Assembly (NCBI RefSeq): GCF_004362515.1
Contig: NZ_SNXU01000001.1
Location: forward strand, 310,001 to 374,000
Origin: Actinokineospora alba
Lineage (GTDB): Bacteria; Actinomycetota; Actinomycetes; Mycobacteriales; Pseudonocardiaceae
Direction: 5' to 3'
DNA: 64,000 bases
The notes under the pieces are model-generated. The model was not told the origin of the DNA and searched no databases. It saw nothing but the letters and a program-made list of their open reading frames with translations. Positions 35,124 to 43,603 of this stretch are shown piece by piece. Both the position numbers and the translations under genes were made by a program. Positions within the stretch are counted from its first letter, which is position 1. Every line of letters starts with the position of its first letter.

Positions 35124-36229
35124 CCGACCCCTCGCCGCAGCGGTGGCGGCTGATCCTGGGCGAGCCCGCCGAGCCGGCCTGCCCCCTCGGTGGCGTCGAC
35201 GCCCGCCGGGACACGGCCCTGCGGTGGCTCTACGGCCGGGAAGAGGACCTGGAGAGCCGCGGTGTCCGGCGCGGTGGCTCCGGCGAGTCCGAACTGACCA
35301 CAGTGGACTGGTTGGACGAGGTGCACCGGCTGTTCCCGAAGGAGACGATCGAACGCCTCGAACGCGACGCGGTCGAGCGGTACCAGATCCACGAGATCGT
35401 CACCGACCCCGATGTCCTGGGCCGGGTCGAGCCGAATCCCGCGCTGTTGCGGGCCGTGCTGCGCACCAAGCACCTGATGAACCCCGACGTGCTGGCGATG
35501 GCCCGCAAGATCATCGCCTCGGTCGTACGCGAGTTGGTCGACCGGCTCGCGCTGGAGGTGCGCCGCAGCTTCTCCGGCACCCGGCAGCGCAGACGGAGCA
35601 ACTTCCGGCAGGCCCGCAACTTCGACTTCCGCGCGACGATCAAGGCCAATCTCGCGCACTACCAACCGGAACAGCGCCGGGTGCGGATCACCGAACCGCG
35701 CTTCGTCTCGCGCACCCGCAGGCAGGTCGACCAGTGGCAGCTCATGCTGCTGGTCGACCAGTCCGGGTCGATGGTCGACTCGGTGATCCACTCGGCGGTC
35801 ACCGCGAGCTGCCTGTGGAGCGTGCCGGGCCTGCGCACGCACCTGGTCGCGTTCGACACCGCGGTCGTGGACCTGACCTCCGATGTCACCGACCCGGTGG
35901 AACTGCTGATGAAAGTCCAACTGGGCGGCGGAACCGACATCGCGAAAGCCGTGCGCTACGGCGCCGGACTGATCGACAACCCGCGGCGGTCGATCGTGGC
36001 GGTCATCTCCGACTTCTACGAAGGCGGCGACGAGCACCAACTGGTGCGCACGGTGCGCGAACTGGTCGAGCAGGGCACCCAGGTGCTGTGCCTGGCCGCG
36101 CTGGACGGCGAGGCCAACCCGAATTATGACCGCGACCTGGGACAGCGGCTGGCCGACACCGGGGCGTCGGTCGGCGCGATGACCCCGGGCGAGCTGGCCC
36201 AGTTCGTGGCCGAGCGGTTGGGCCGATGA
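35120..36229 (+). CDS. VWA-domain protein of the cluster
   Basis: 369 residues, ATG overlapping the DUF5682 stop. The C-terminal von Willebrand A domain starts near residue 205 and has a complete MIDAS site: DQSGS (Asp213, Ser215, Ser217), GGGTD (Thr272) and ISDFY (Asp298). The N-terminal 200 residues are charged and helical, with an Arg-rich stretch RQRRRSNFRQARNFDFR. VWA proteins of this type bind metal and partner proteins and are driven by MoxR ATPases. Resembles E. coli YehP. Confidence 0.91.
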   Translation: MTDPSPQRWRLILGEPAEPACPLGGVDARRDTALRWLYGREEDLESRGVRRGGSGESELTTVDWLDEVHRLFPKETIERLERDAVERYQIHEIVTDPDVLGRVEPNPALLRAVLRTKHLMNPDVLAMARKIIASVVRELVDRLALEVRRSFSGTRQRRRSNFRQARNFDFRATIKANLAHYQPEQRRVRITEPRFVSRTRRQVDQWQLMLLVDQSGSMVDSVIHSAVTASCLWSVPGLRTHLVAFDTAVVDLTSDVTDPVELLMKVQLGGGTDIAKAVRYGAGLIDNPRRSIVAVISDFYEGGDEHQLVRTVRELVEQGTQVLCLAALDGEANPNYDRDLGQRLADTGASVGAMTPGELAQFVAERLGR

Positions 36230-38076
36230 CCCGTCCCGATCTGCTCGCCCTGAGCCACGACGACCTCGCCGCTTTGACCAACCGAGGCCTGGTCAAGCGC
36301 GCCGCCAAGGAGGTCGACGCCGCCCCGCCGTCGATCACGGTCGAGGCCGACGGCACGGTCGAGGCGACGTTCGCCGACGGCGTGCGGGCCACCCTGCCGC
36401 CCGTGGGGTTCGGGGCGTTCGGCTGCACCTGCGCGGCCCCCGGCGCCTGCAGGCACCGAGTGGGCGCCGTCCTGGCGTACCAGCGGCAGGCGGAGGACGA
36501 GCCCGTCGAGCAGGCGTCGTGGTCCCCCGGCGACGTCGACGATGGCATCCTGGCCGCGCGCTACGGCACCCGGACGATCGCCGCGGCCAAGCGGACCCTC
36601 GGGGGTGGATTCCTCGCGCGGGTGCTGCGCCCGGCGACGGTCGAGATGCCGGCCGCGACGGTGCGGTTCCTCGTGCCGGGCGAACTCGGCTACGTCGACT
36701 GCGACGCCCGCGCCGAGCGCCGCGACGAGCTGACCGTGCTCGCGGTGTGGGCGTTCCGGGAGGCCGACCGCGCGCATCCCGGTCTCCCGGACGTCACCGT
36801 CGATATCGGCCTGGCGGCCGCGACCGCGTCGGGATCGGGCATCGAGGACGCGTTCCCACTGCTCGACGACCTGCTGCGCGACGGCGTCAGCACGTCCGGC
36901 CCGGTGCTCACGGCGGCGCTGGCCCGGTGCCGGACGGTGCTCGACAGCCGCGACCTGCGCTGGCCGGTCGCCGCGCTCGACGATCTGGTCGACCAGCTCA
37001 CGGCCTACCAGGAGCGCGACGCCCGCTACCAGGCCCGCGTGGTCGCCGAACTGGTCACCGAACTGCACGCGCGGCACCGCGCGTCGACCGGTGGGAGTCC
37101 GCGGACGCGGGTGCTGGGCACCGACGAACGGGCGGAGACACCGCTCAAGCGGGTGCGGCTGGTCAGTCTCGGCTGCCGCGCGCACGCGGACGGCGGCGTG
37201 CAGGTCTACCTCGCGCATCCGGCGGGCGGCGCCGTCCTCGTCCTGCGACACCGTTGGGAGACACCGGGTCCACTCGGGGCGAGACGCATCGCGGGGACGA
37301 CCCTGCACGCGCTCGCCCACGCCAACATCGTCAGCGAGTCGGCCATCCGCGACGCGGGCAGGCGGGTGCGGATCGGGTCGAACCGCGTGGCGAGGACGGC
37401 CATCACCCCGGTCGGCGCCGCGTGGGACGACCTGCCCGCCCCGATCCGGCTCGACGCCGCCGCGATCCTCGCGGAGACAGCCGACCTGCCACCCCGGCTG
37501 GTCCGCCCGCGGGTGGCCGCCGAGTTCGTCCGGGTGGTGCCCATCGCCGAGGTCCGATCGGTGGCGTATGACCCTGGCGCGCAACGGCTGCACGCCGACT
37601 GCGTCGACCCGGACGGCTCGCCGGTCACCCTGTCGCTGCCCTACCGGGCGCACACCCCGGGCGCACTCGACGGGCTCGCCCGCCTGCTCGCGGACGACCC
37701 GGTGGCGGTGAGCGGCACGGTTCGCAGACACGATGGAACGGTGTGGGTCGACCCGATCGCGGTGGCGACCGCGACCGGGGTGACCGTCCTGGACTTGCTC
37801 GACGACCGGGCAGGAGCGTTGGACGCCTCGTCGGAAGCGGCGGACGACCTGATGTCCACGGCCCTGGCCGGCGCGATGGAGGTCCTGGCCGAAGCCATCC
37901 ACCGCGGCCTCCGCCACCTGCCTCCCACCTACCCGGACCGCGTCACCGCGGCAGCGAGAACCCTCGACGACGTCGGCCTGCGGAAGGCGGCGAACGCGGT
38001 GCGCGCGTTCGCCGATGATCCCGGCGCCTGGCTCGACGCCCAGATCCGGCTACTCACCACAGTCGAGTTCCGCTGA
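36226..38076 (+). CDS. SWIM zinc-finger protein, last gene of the cluster
   Basis: 616 residues, ATG overlapping the VWA stop. The SWIM zinc finger near the N-terminus has ligands Cys67, Cys69, Cys75 and His77 (CTCAAPGACRH, spacing CxCx5CxH). SWIM domains bind DNA or proteins. The remaining 530 residues are mixed alpha/beta without other recognised motifs. Resembles E. coli YehQ. The next gene starts 71 nt later and is probably separate. Confidence 0.87.
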   Translation: MTRPDLLALSHDDLAALTNRGLVKRAAKEVDAAPPSITVEADGTVEATFADGVRATLPPVGFGAFGCTCAAPGACRHRVGAVLAYQRQAEDEPVEQASWSPGDVDDGILAARYGTRTIAAAKRTLGGGFLARVLRPATVEMPAATVRFLVPGELGYVDCDARAERRDELTVLAVWAFREADRAHPGLPDVTVDIGLAAATASGSGIEDAFPLLDDLLRDGVSTSGPVLTAALARCRTVLDSRDLRWPVAALDDLVDQLTAYQERDARYQARVVAELVTELHARHRASTGGSPRTRVLGTDERAETPLKRVRLVSLGCRAHADGGVQVYLAHPAGGAVLVLRHRWETPGPLGARRIAGTTLHALAHANIVSESAIRDAGRRVRIGSNRVARTAITPVGAAWDDLPAPIRLDAAAILAETADLPPRLVRPRVAAEFVRVVPIAEVRSVAYDPGAQRLHADCVDPDGSPVTLSLPYRAHTPGALDGLARLLADDPVAVSGTVRRHDGTVWVDPIAVATATGVTVLDLLDDRAGALDASSEAADDLMSTALAGAMEVLAEAIHRGLRHLPPTYPDRVTAAARTLDDVGLRKAANAVRAFADDPGAWLDAQIRLLTTVEFR

Positions 38077-38147
38077 CGGTTCGGACCCCGCGGATTCACC
38101 CGAATGCGCACCTGTCACACCTCGCCGCGAGCGACGATGCTCAAGGC

Positions 38148-39245
38148 ATGACTTTCTCCAGCGTCCGCGAAGGTGAGGCGTCGCGGGTCGCGGGGCCCGA
38201 TGAGGGCATCTCGCTCGACGAGTTGCGGCTGGCCGCGCGCAACCACGGGATGCCGTTGGAGGCGCTGCGCTACGACCTGACGCCGCCGGGGCTGCACTAC
38301 GTCCTGGTGCACTACGACATCCCCTTCGTCGACCCCGACACCTACCGGCTCACCGTGGACGGCCGGGTCGGCACCGCGCTGGAGTTCGACCTGGCGTCGC
38401 TGCGGGCGCGGCCGAAGGTGAACCTGACGGTCACCCTGGAGTGCGCGGGCAACGGGCGGGCCCGGCTGCACCCGCGGCCGGTGAGCCAGCCGTGGCTCGA
38501 CGAGGCGGTCGGGACCGCGCGGTGGACCGGGACGCCGCTGGTCGACCTGCTCGCCGAGGCGGGGGTGCTGGAGGACGCGGTGGATGTCGCGTTCACCGGG
38601 CTTGATCACGGGACCGACCGGGGCGTAGAGCAGGACTACCAGCGCGGGCTGTCCCTGGCGGCCGCGGTCGGCCGGGACGTGCTGGTCGCCTACGAGATGA
38701 ATGGTCAGCCGCTGCCACCGCAGCACGGCGCGCCGGTGCGGCTGATCGTGCCCGGGTGGTACGGGATGGCGAGCGTGAAGTGGCTGCGGCGGATCACCGT
38801 GCTGGACCACGAGTTCACCGGATTCCAGAACGCGACCGCGTACCGGATCAAGCACGACACCGGGGACGACGGCGAACCGGTGACGCGGATCAGGCCGCGG
38901 GCGCTGGTCGTGCCACCGGGCTTCCCGGACTTCATGACCCGGCGGCGGATCGTCGACGCCGGGCCGGTCGAGCTGTTCGGCCGGGCGTGGAGCGGGCAGG
39001 GGCCGGTGACGCGGGTCGAGGTCAGCGTCGACGGCGGGCAGACCTGGGCGAACGCGGCGCTCGGCAAGCAGGCGGGCAAGTACGCCTGGCGGCCGTGGAC
39101 CTTCCGCTGGTCAGCGGTCCCGGGTGAGGTCGAGGTGCTGGTCCGGGCCGCGGACCGGCACGGGGTGCAGCCGGTCGAGCAACCGTGGAACACCCAGGGG
39201 ATGGCCAACAACATGGCTCAGCGGGTGTCGGTGACCGTCCGCTGA
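38148..39245 (+). CDS. Sulfite-oxidase-type molybdopterin oxidoreductase
   Basis: 365 residues. The molybdopterin domain has the Mo-ligating Cys99 in VTLECAGNGR and the family signatures HGAPVRLIVPGWYGMASVKW and FTGFQNATAY; a C-terminal Mo-co dimerisation domain follows (VEVSVDGGQTW). There is no heme domain and no Tat or Sec signal, so it should be cytoplasmic and use an unknown electron acceptor. It may oxidise sulfite or reduce oxidised substrates; the sequence does not decide. It ends 6 nt before the convergent murA stop. Confidence 0.88.
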   Translation: MTFSSVREGEASRVAGPDEGISLDELRLAARNHGMPLEALRYDLTPPGLHYVLVHYDIPFVDPDTYRLTVDGRVGTALEFDLASLRARPKVNLTVTLECAGNGRARLHPRPVSQPWLDEAVGTARWTGTPLVDLLAEAGVLEDAVDVAFTGLDHGTDRGVEQDYQRGLSLAAAVGRDVLVAYEMNGQPLPPQHGAPVRLIVPGWYGMASVKWLRRITVLDHEFTGFQNATAYRIKHDTGDDGEPVTRIRPRALVVPPGFPDFMTRRRIVDAGPVELFGRAWSGQGPVTRVEVSVDGGQTWANAALGKQAGKYAWRPWTFRWSAVPGEVEVLVRAADRHGVQPVEQPWNTQGMANNMAQRVSVTVR

Positions 39246-39251
39246 GCCTCG

Positions 39252-40526
39252 CTACACCGCGCGCTCGGGTTCGATGTCGACGCGGCGCACGTCGGCGCCC
39301 AGGCGCTGCATGTTCTCCACGAACATGGGGTAGCCGCGGTCGATGTGGAAGACGTCCCACACCTCTGTGACGCCTTCCGCGCACAGGCCCGCCATGACCA
39401 GCCCCACCCCCGCGCGAATGTCCGACGCCCACACGGGCGCGCTCGACAGTCGTTCGACGCCGCGGATGACGGCGTGGTGGCCGTCGGTGCGGGCGTCCGC
39501 GCCGAGCCGGACCATTTCCTCCACGAAGCGGAAGCGGGCCTCGAAGAGGTTCTCGGTGATCATCGACGTCCCGTCCGCGACCGCGGTCAGGGCGATGGCG
39601 AAGGGCTGCAGGTCGGTGGCGAAGCCCGGGTAGGGCAGGGTCACGAAGTCGACCGCGGTGGGGCGTTCGTGCTGGACGACGCGGAAGCCGTCCTCGTAGA
39701 TGGTGATTTCCGAGCCCGCGCTGCGCAGCTTCTCCAGGACCAGGTCCAGGTGGTGCGGGTTGACGCCCTTGACGGTGATGTCGCCACGGGTCATCGCGGC
39801 GGCGAAAGCCCAGGTGGCGCCCACGATCCGGTCGCCGACCACGCGGTGTTCGGTGGGCCGCAGCGACTCGACGCCGTGGACGGTCAGCGTCGACGTGCCC
39901 GCGCCCTCGACCTTGGCGCCCATCTGCTGCAGCATCAGGCACAGGTCGATGATCTCCGGCTCGCGCGCGGCGTTGTCGATGACCGTGACCCCGTCGGCCA
40001 GCACGGCGGCCATCAGGATGTTCTCGGTGGCGCCGACGCTGGGGAAGTCGAGCCAAATCTGCGCGCCGTGCAGGCCCTCGGCCTCGGCCACGACACAGCC
40101 GTGCTCGATCTCGCTGGTCGCGCCGAGCGAGCGCAGGCCGTTCTGGTGCATGTCCAGCGGCCGCGAGCCGATCGCGTCACCACCGGGCAGCGCGACGACG
40201 GCGCGCTTGCACCGGCCGACGAGCGGGCCCAGCACGCAGACCGACGCCCGCAGCTTGCCCATCGACGGCGAGTCGGCCCGGTAGTTCAGCTCCGCGGGGG
40301 TGGTGATCACCGCGCGGTCGCCCTCGAGGACCACCTCGCAGCCCAGGCTGCGCAGGACGTCGGCCATCAGGGGGACGTCGAGGATCTCCGGGCAGTTGGT
40401 CAGGGTGGTCGTGCCCTCGGCCAGCAGCGCCGCCGCCATCAGCTTGAGCACGCTGTTCTTGGCGCCGACAACCGCGACGTCGCCGACGAGCCGGGCGCCG
40501 CCGTGAACCTGGAAGTGCTCTGTCAC
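39252..40526 (-). CDS. murA: MurA, UDP-GlcNAc enolpyruvyltransferase with active-site Asp
   Basis: 424 residues from the GTG at 40524-40526 (VTEHFQVHGGARLVGD); the longer frame from 40598 would overlap the divergent gene. It adds enolpyruvate from PEP to UDP-GlcNAc, the first committed step of peptidoglycan synthesis. The KN pair in VVGAKNSVLKL and the active-site loop ALPGGDAIGSRP are present. The residue that is Cys115 in E. coli is Asp117 here, the same replacement known in Mycobacterium tuberculosis, which makes MurA insensitive to fosfomycin. Confidence 0.95.
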   Translation of the reverse strand: MTEHFQVHGGARLVGDVAVVGAKNSVLKLMAAALLAEGTTTLTNCPEILDVPLMADVLRSLGCEVVLEGDRAVITTPAELNYRADSPSMGKLRASVCVLGPLVGRCKRAVVALPGGDAIGSRPLDMHQNGLRSLGATSEIEHGCVVAEAEGLHGAQIWLDFPSVGATENILMAAVLADGVTVIDNAAREPEIIDLCLMLQQMGAKVEGAGTSTLTVHGVESLRPTEHRVVGDRIVGATWAFAAAMTRGDITVKGVNPHHLDLVLEKLRSAGSEITIYEDGFRVVQHERPTAVDFVTLPYPGFATDLQPFAIALTAVADGTSMITENLFEARFRFVEEMVRLGADARTDGHHAVIRGVERLSSAPVWASDIRAGVGLVMAGLCAEGVTEVWDVFHIDRGYPMFVENMQRLGADVRRVDIEPERAV

Positions 40527-40596
40527 GCGGGCAATGATGCCCCTACCGAACCCGCTCACCCCAGTCGGGTGGCCGGGCGGGTAATAGGCTGACGCC

Positions 40597-41169
40597 ATGT
40601 CGGTTCACATCACGAGGGTCTACACCAAGGTCGGCGACAAAGGCACGACCGCGCTAGGCGACGGTTCGCGGGTGCCGAAGACGTCGGTCCGCCTCGCCGC
40701 CTACGCCGATGTGGACGAGGCCAACTCCTCCATCGGGGTGGCAATCGCCCTCGGCGGGCTGACCGACGAGGTCGCCGAGGTCCTGCGCGGCATCCAGAAC
40801 GACCTGTTCGACGTCGGCGCCGACCTCTGCGCCCCGATCGTGCCGGACCCGCCGTACCCGCCGCTGCGCATCACCGAGGCGTACGTGACCCGGCTCGAAG
40901 GGTGGATCGACGACTTCAACGACCGCCTGGAGAAGCTGAACAGTTTCATTCTTCCCGGTGGAACCCCCGGCGCGGCCCTGCTGCACGTCGCCCGCACCGT
41001 CGCGCGGCGGGCGGAGCGCAACGCGTGGGCGCTCATCGAGGACGACGCCGAGCGGACGAACGTCCTGGCGGCGAAGTACCTCAACCGGCTGTCCGACCTG
41101 CTTTTCGTCCTCGCGCGCATCGCGAACCCGGACGGCGACGTGCTCTGGAAGCCCGGCGCGAACGGCTAG
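40597..41169 (+). CDS. PduO-type ATP:cob(I)alamin adenosyltransferase
   Basis: 190 residues, ATG 70 nt from the divergent murA start. The N-terminal ATP-binding motif TRVYTKVGDKGTTALGDG is diagnostic, followed by DELNS-like DVDEANSSIG and the C-terminal RAERNAWAL...YLNRLSDLLFVLAR. It makes adenosylcobalamin, which the MeaA-type mutase at 18664-20682 requires. The stop precedes the inverted-repeat element by 20 nt. Confidence 0.93.
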   Translation: MSVHITRVYTKVGDKGTTALGDGSRVPKTSVRLAAYADVDEANSSIGVAIALGGLTDEVAEVLRGIQNDLFDVGADLCAPIVPDPPYPPLRITEAYVTRLEGWIDDFNDRLEKLNSFILPGGTPGAALLHVARTVARRAERNAWALIEDDAERTNVLAAKYLNRLSDLLFVLARIANPDGDVLWKPGANG

Positions 41170-41189
41170 TCCGGTCGCGGGGGGCTGGT

Positions 41190-41451
41190 CCGCCTCCCCG
41201 GAATTTTAAGTGTTGGTCACCTGCCCTGTGATGGCCGGTTTGGTGCGAACCGTGGTCGGGTTTCGTCACGGTCCCCTTAGGTGCGGTCGGATGCGCGAAG
41301 GCCTGTCCCACCGACCGCATGTCCAGGAGGGTCGGCGGTTCGCGCCGCTCGAACCGGTACCTAAGGGGACCGTGACGAAACCCGACCACGGTTCGCACCA
41401 AACCGGCCCTCACAGGGCAGGTGACCAACACTTAAAATTCCGGGGAGGCGG
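41190..41451. repeat. 262-bp inverted-repeat element with 93-bp arms
   Basis: Arms 41190-41282 and 41359-41451 are reverse complements over 93 bp with one mismatch (41232/41409). The ends begin CCGCCTCCCCGGAATTTTAA. The 76-bp centre holds two further small hairpins (TGCGGTCGG/CCGACCGCA and GGTTCG/CGAACC). It lies right after the adenosyltransferase and 22 bp before the surviving SRPBCC fragment. It has no transposase. Near-identity of arms suggests recent origin or active correction. Confidence 0.9.
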
Positions 41452-41473
41452 GGCTGTCGCCGGGCCGTTCCCG

Positions 41474-41644
41474 ATGCACGTCACCTACCGGTTCGACGAG
41501 CATCCCGAGGGGACACTCGCCAGCATCCGCATCCAGGGCGACGCGAGCGGCTACTACCGGTTCGTCGGCCCGCTCATGGCGCCGATGGTGCGCGGCAACC
41601 TCCGCAAGGACCTGCGAGACCTGGCGAGCAAGGTGTCCGGATAG
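41474..41644 (+). pseudogene. C-terminal remnant of an SRPBCC-family gene
   Basis: 56 residues (MHVTYRFDEHPEGTLASI... ending LASKVSG) that match the last two strands and the long C-terminal helix of START/SRPBCC ligand-binding proteins. The first two thirds of the domain are missing, and the sequence immediately upstream is the inverted-repeat element. The ATG has no Shine-Dalgarno. Most likely a truncated relic; expression as a short protein cannot be excluded. Confidence 0.72.
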
Positions 41645-41654
41645 CTGTCCGGGC

Positions 41655-41951
41655 TCAGGAGTAGCGGTGGCTCTTGGCCGCGTGCCCGCGCTCACGGGTA
41701 CAGCTGCGTCCGCTGATCGCCCGATGGCCGCAGAGCGCCGCCTCCGCCACCTCGGTCACTTCGGCCGTCTCGGTCACCTTGGCCGTCTCGGCCACCTTGG
41801 CCGGTTCCACGTCGGTGGTACCTGGGGCGACCCGGGCCGGTTTGGCAGGCGGCCGCGGCGGCGTCGCGGCGACCGGCTTGGTTTCGCGGGCGGCAGTCCG
41901 CTGTGCGTAGCGCGCCTCGCGCAGGGCGCGAAGGTCGTCCGTCTTGCTCAT
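41655..41951 (-). CDS. Small protein with Ala/Val/Glu/Thr repeats and Cys/His tail
   Basis: 98 residues. A basic N-terminus (MSKTDDLRALREARYAQRT) and Pro-rich linker lead into a repetitive stretch AKVAETAKVTETAEVTEVAEA, coded by a degenerate GGCCGTCTCGGTCACCTT-like DNA repeat, then a tail CGHRAISGRSCTRERGHAAKSH whose two Cys and two-three His could bind a metal. I know similar short tails from actinomycete hypothetical proteins but no function. Confidence 0.65.
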   Translation of the reverse strand: MSKTDDLRALREARYAQRTAARETKPVAATPPRPPAKPARVAPGTTDVEPAKVAETAKVTETAEVTEVAEAALCGHRAISGRSCTRERGHAAKSHRYS

Positions 41952-41996
41952 CGTGGGCTCACCTCGCGAGCATAAGGGCCACCCACGACAAACCGG

Positions 41997-42662
41997 CTAC
42001 AGGTGCAGGCCCGGCAGTTCGGCGAACCGGAACAAGGTGTCGACGTCGAACGTGTGATCGTCATCGGATCGGGCACCCGAGACGCCCTGGAAGCCCAGGT
42101 GGATCTCAGAGCCGTCCGGCCGCACCGCGTTCAGCTTCGCGGATCGGCTGCCGTCGGACAGCGTCACAGTGGCCTTGGTGCCATCGGGCAGGACCCGCGC
42201 CACGCAGGTCGTCTCCGGCCGCGCGCGCTCGGGCGGGGCGCAGCCGCCCACCTCCAGGCGGTCACCGGACCGCTGGAGCAACTCGTGCAGCTTCTTCCGA
42301 TCCACGCGGGCCACCGAGGCCATCACGCCTGCCTGCCAGGAGCCCCCCGCGTCGATCATTGCGCCCTGCGCCGAGTACGTCTCGCCGTAGTCGACACCAT
42401 GGAGCCGGTTGGGCCGCCAGCCGAACGGGCGGTCAAGCTTGATCGAGTGGGGCAGCACGGTCGACCCTTCGAGGACTCTCGTCAGGTCCCGCGAGTGCTC
42501 GGTCTCGATCGGTTCCGGGTGATCCGGGGCCGTCGTCATTCGGGGCGCGGCTGTGGACGGGCGTGGGTCGCGCACCACGCCGATCGCGAGGACGACGAGC
42601 GCGGCCGAGACCGTTGTCGCCAGGATCGCGAAGAGTAAGAGCCGTCGGCTGTATGACCGCAT
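41997..42662 (-). CDS. Membrane-anchored extracytoplasmic protein, unknown
   Basis: 221 residues. One N-terminal helix (RRLLLFAILATTVSAALVVLAIGVV) anchors a polar extracytoplasmic domain rich in short beta-prone stretches, with two Cys (GGCAPPE and TTCVARV) able to form a disulfide. Not recognised. It stands alone between the rnz group and the small gene at 41655. Confidence 0.7.
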   Translation of the reverse strand: MRSYSRRLLLFAILATTVSAALVVLAIGVVRDPRPSTAAPRMTTAPDHPEPIETEHSRDLTRVLEGSTVLPHSIKLDRPFGWRPNRLHGVDYGETYSAQGAMIDAGGSWQAGVMASVARVDRKKLHELLQRSGDRLEVGGCAPPERARPETTCVARVLPDGTKATVTLSDGSRSAKLNAVRPDGSEIHLGFQGVSGARSDDDHTFDVDTLFRFAELPGLHL

Positions 42663-42708
42663 GTCGTCCCCCAGGGTGCGCAGTCAGATCATCGTGCCGG
42701 CTCGCGCC

Positions 42709-43596
42709 TTATCGGCGTCTCGGAACGCGCACTCTCGCCAGATCCGTGGCCACCACGATCTCGCCGTCGAACTCCGCCGCGGCTTCCTCGTGGAACAGGC
42801 TCAGATCGTCATAGCGCTGCGAGAAGTGGGTCAGCACCAGCGTCCGCACACCACTCTCCCGCGCGACCCGTGCGGCCTGCCGGGCCGTCAGGTGGGCGTG
42901 CTCCTCGGCCAGCGCCGCGTCCGCGTGCAGGTAGGTCGACTCGATCACCAGCAGGTCCGCGGCCTCGGCCAGGTCGTACACCGCGTCGCACAGGCGGGTG
43001 TCCATGACGAAGGCGAACCGCTGCCCGGGCTTCGGCTCGCTGACCCGCTCCAGCAGCTCCCCGCCTTCGCGTTGCAACGCGCCGACAGCGGGGCCGGTGA
43101 TGCCGAACTCGGCCAGCTTCTCCGGCACCATCCGGCGGGAGTCGGGCTCACGCAGCTGGTAGCCGAAGGTCTCGATGCGATGGTCGAGCCGTCGCGCGTG
43201 CAGCTCGCCGAACGGGCCGGTCGCGATGACGCCCTCGGCCACCACGGGCTCCTCGCGGACCTGCGCGACCTCGTAGAACGAGCTGGCGCGCCGCAGGTTG
43301 GCGAAGTACTCCGCGCCCGACGCCGGGTAGTGGGCGACCACCTCGTGGGCCACGTTGTCGAGCGAGAGACGCTGCACGATGCCGGGGACGCCCAGGCAGT
43401 GGTCGCCGTGGAAGTGGGTCACGCACAGCCGGGTGATCGCGGTGACCGACACCCCGGCCAGCGCCATCTGCCGCTGCGTGCCCTCGCCGGGGTCGAACAG
43501 GAAGACGTCGTCGTCCCAGCGCAGGAAGTAGCCATTGTGGTTGCGCGCGCGGATCGGCACCTGGCTCGCGGTCCCGAGGACGACGAGTTCCCGCAT
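42709..43596 (-). CDS. rnz: Ribonuclease Z / metallo-beta-lactamase-fold tRNA 3-prime processing enzyme
   Basis: 295 residues from the ATG at 43594-43596 (MRELVVLGTASQVP); a TTG six bases earlier is possible. It cuts the 3-prime trailer from tRNA precursors lacking encoded CCA, as the tRNA-Arg in this window does. Zinc ligands THFHGDHCLG (His61, His63, Asp65, His66), VMDTRL and the late LVLTHFSQRY are intact. It follows the DUF2550 gene by 7 nt and is probably in the same transcript. Confidence 0.9.
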   Translation of the reverse strand: MRELVVLGTASQVPIRARNHNGYFLRWDDDVFLFDPGEGTQRQMALAGVSVTAITRLCVTHFHGDHCLGVPGIVQRLSLDNVAHEVVAHYPASGAEYFANLRRASSFYEVAQVREEPVVAEGVIATGPFGELHARRLDHRIETFGYQLREPDSRRMVPEKLAEFGITGPAVGALQREGGELLERVSEPKPGQRFAFVMDTRLCDAVYDLAEAADLLVIESTYLHADAALAEEHAHLTARQAARVARESGVRTLVLTHFSQRYDDLSLFHEEAAAEFDGEIVVATDLARVRVPRRR

Positions 43597-43603
43597 GGAC
43601 AAA

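Noticed and set aside
33662..36040. 792-codon minus-strand frame opposite DUF5682 and VWA genes
   Set aside because: Spans two well-supported genes on the other strand and has no recognisable domain.
38077..38147. Gap between the SWIM gene and the sulfite-oxidase-type gene as continuation of the operon
   Set aside because: 71 nt without overlap contrasts with the 4-nt overlaps inside the cluster, so membership of the molybdoenzyme is not supported.
41081..41431. Minus-strand frame inside the 262-bp inverted repeat
   Set aside because: The same peptide appears on both strands because the arms are palindromic; no conserved domain.
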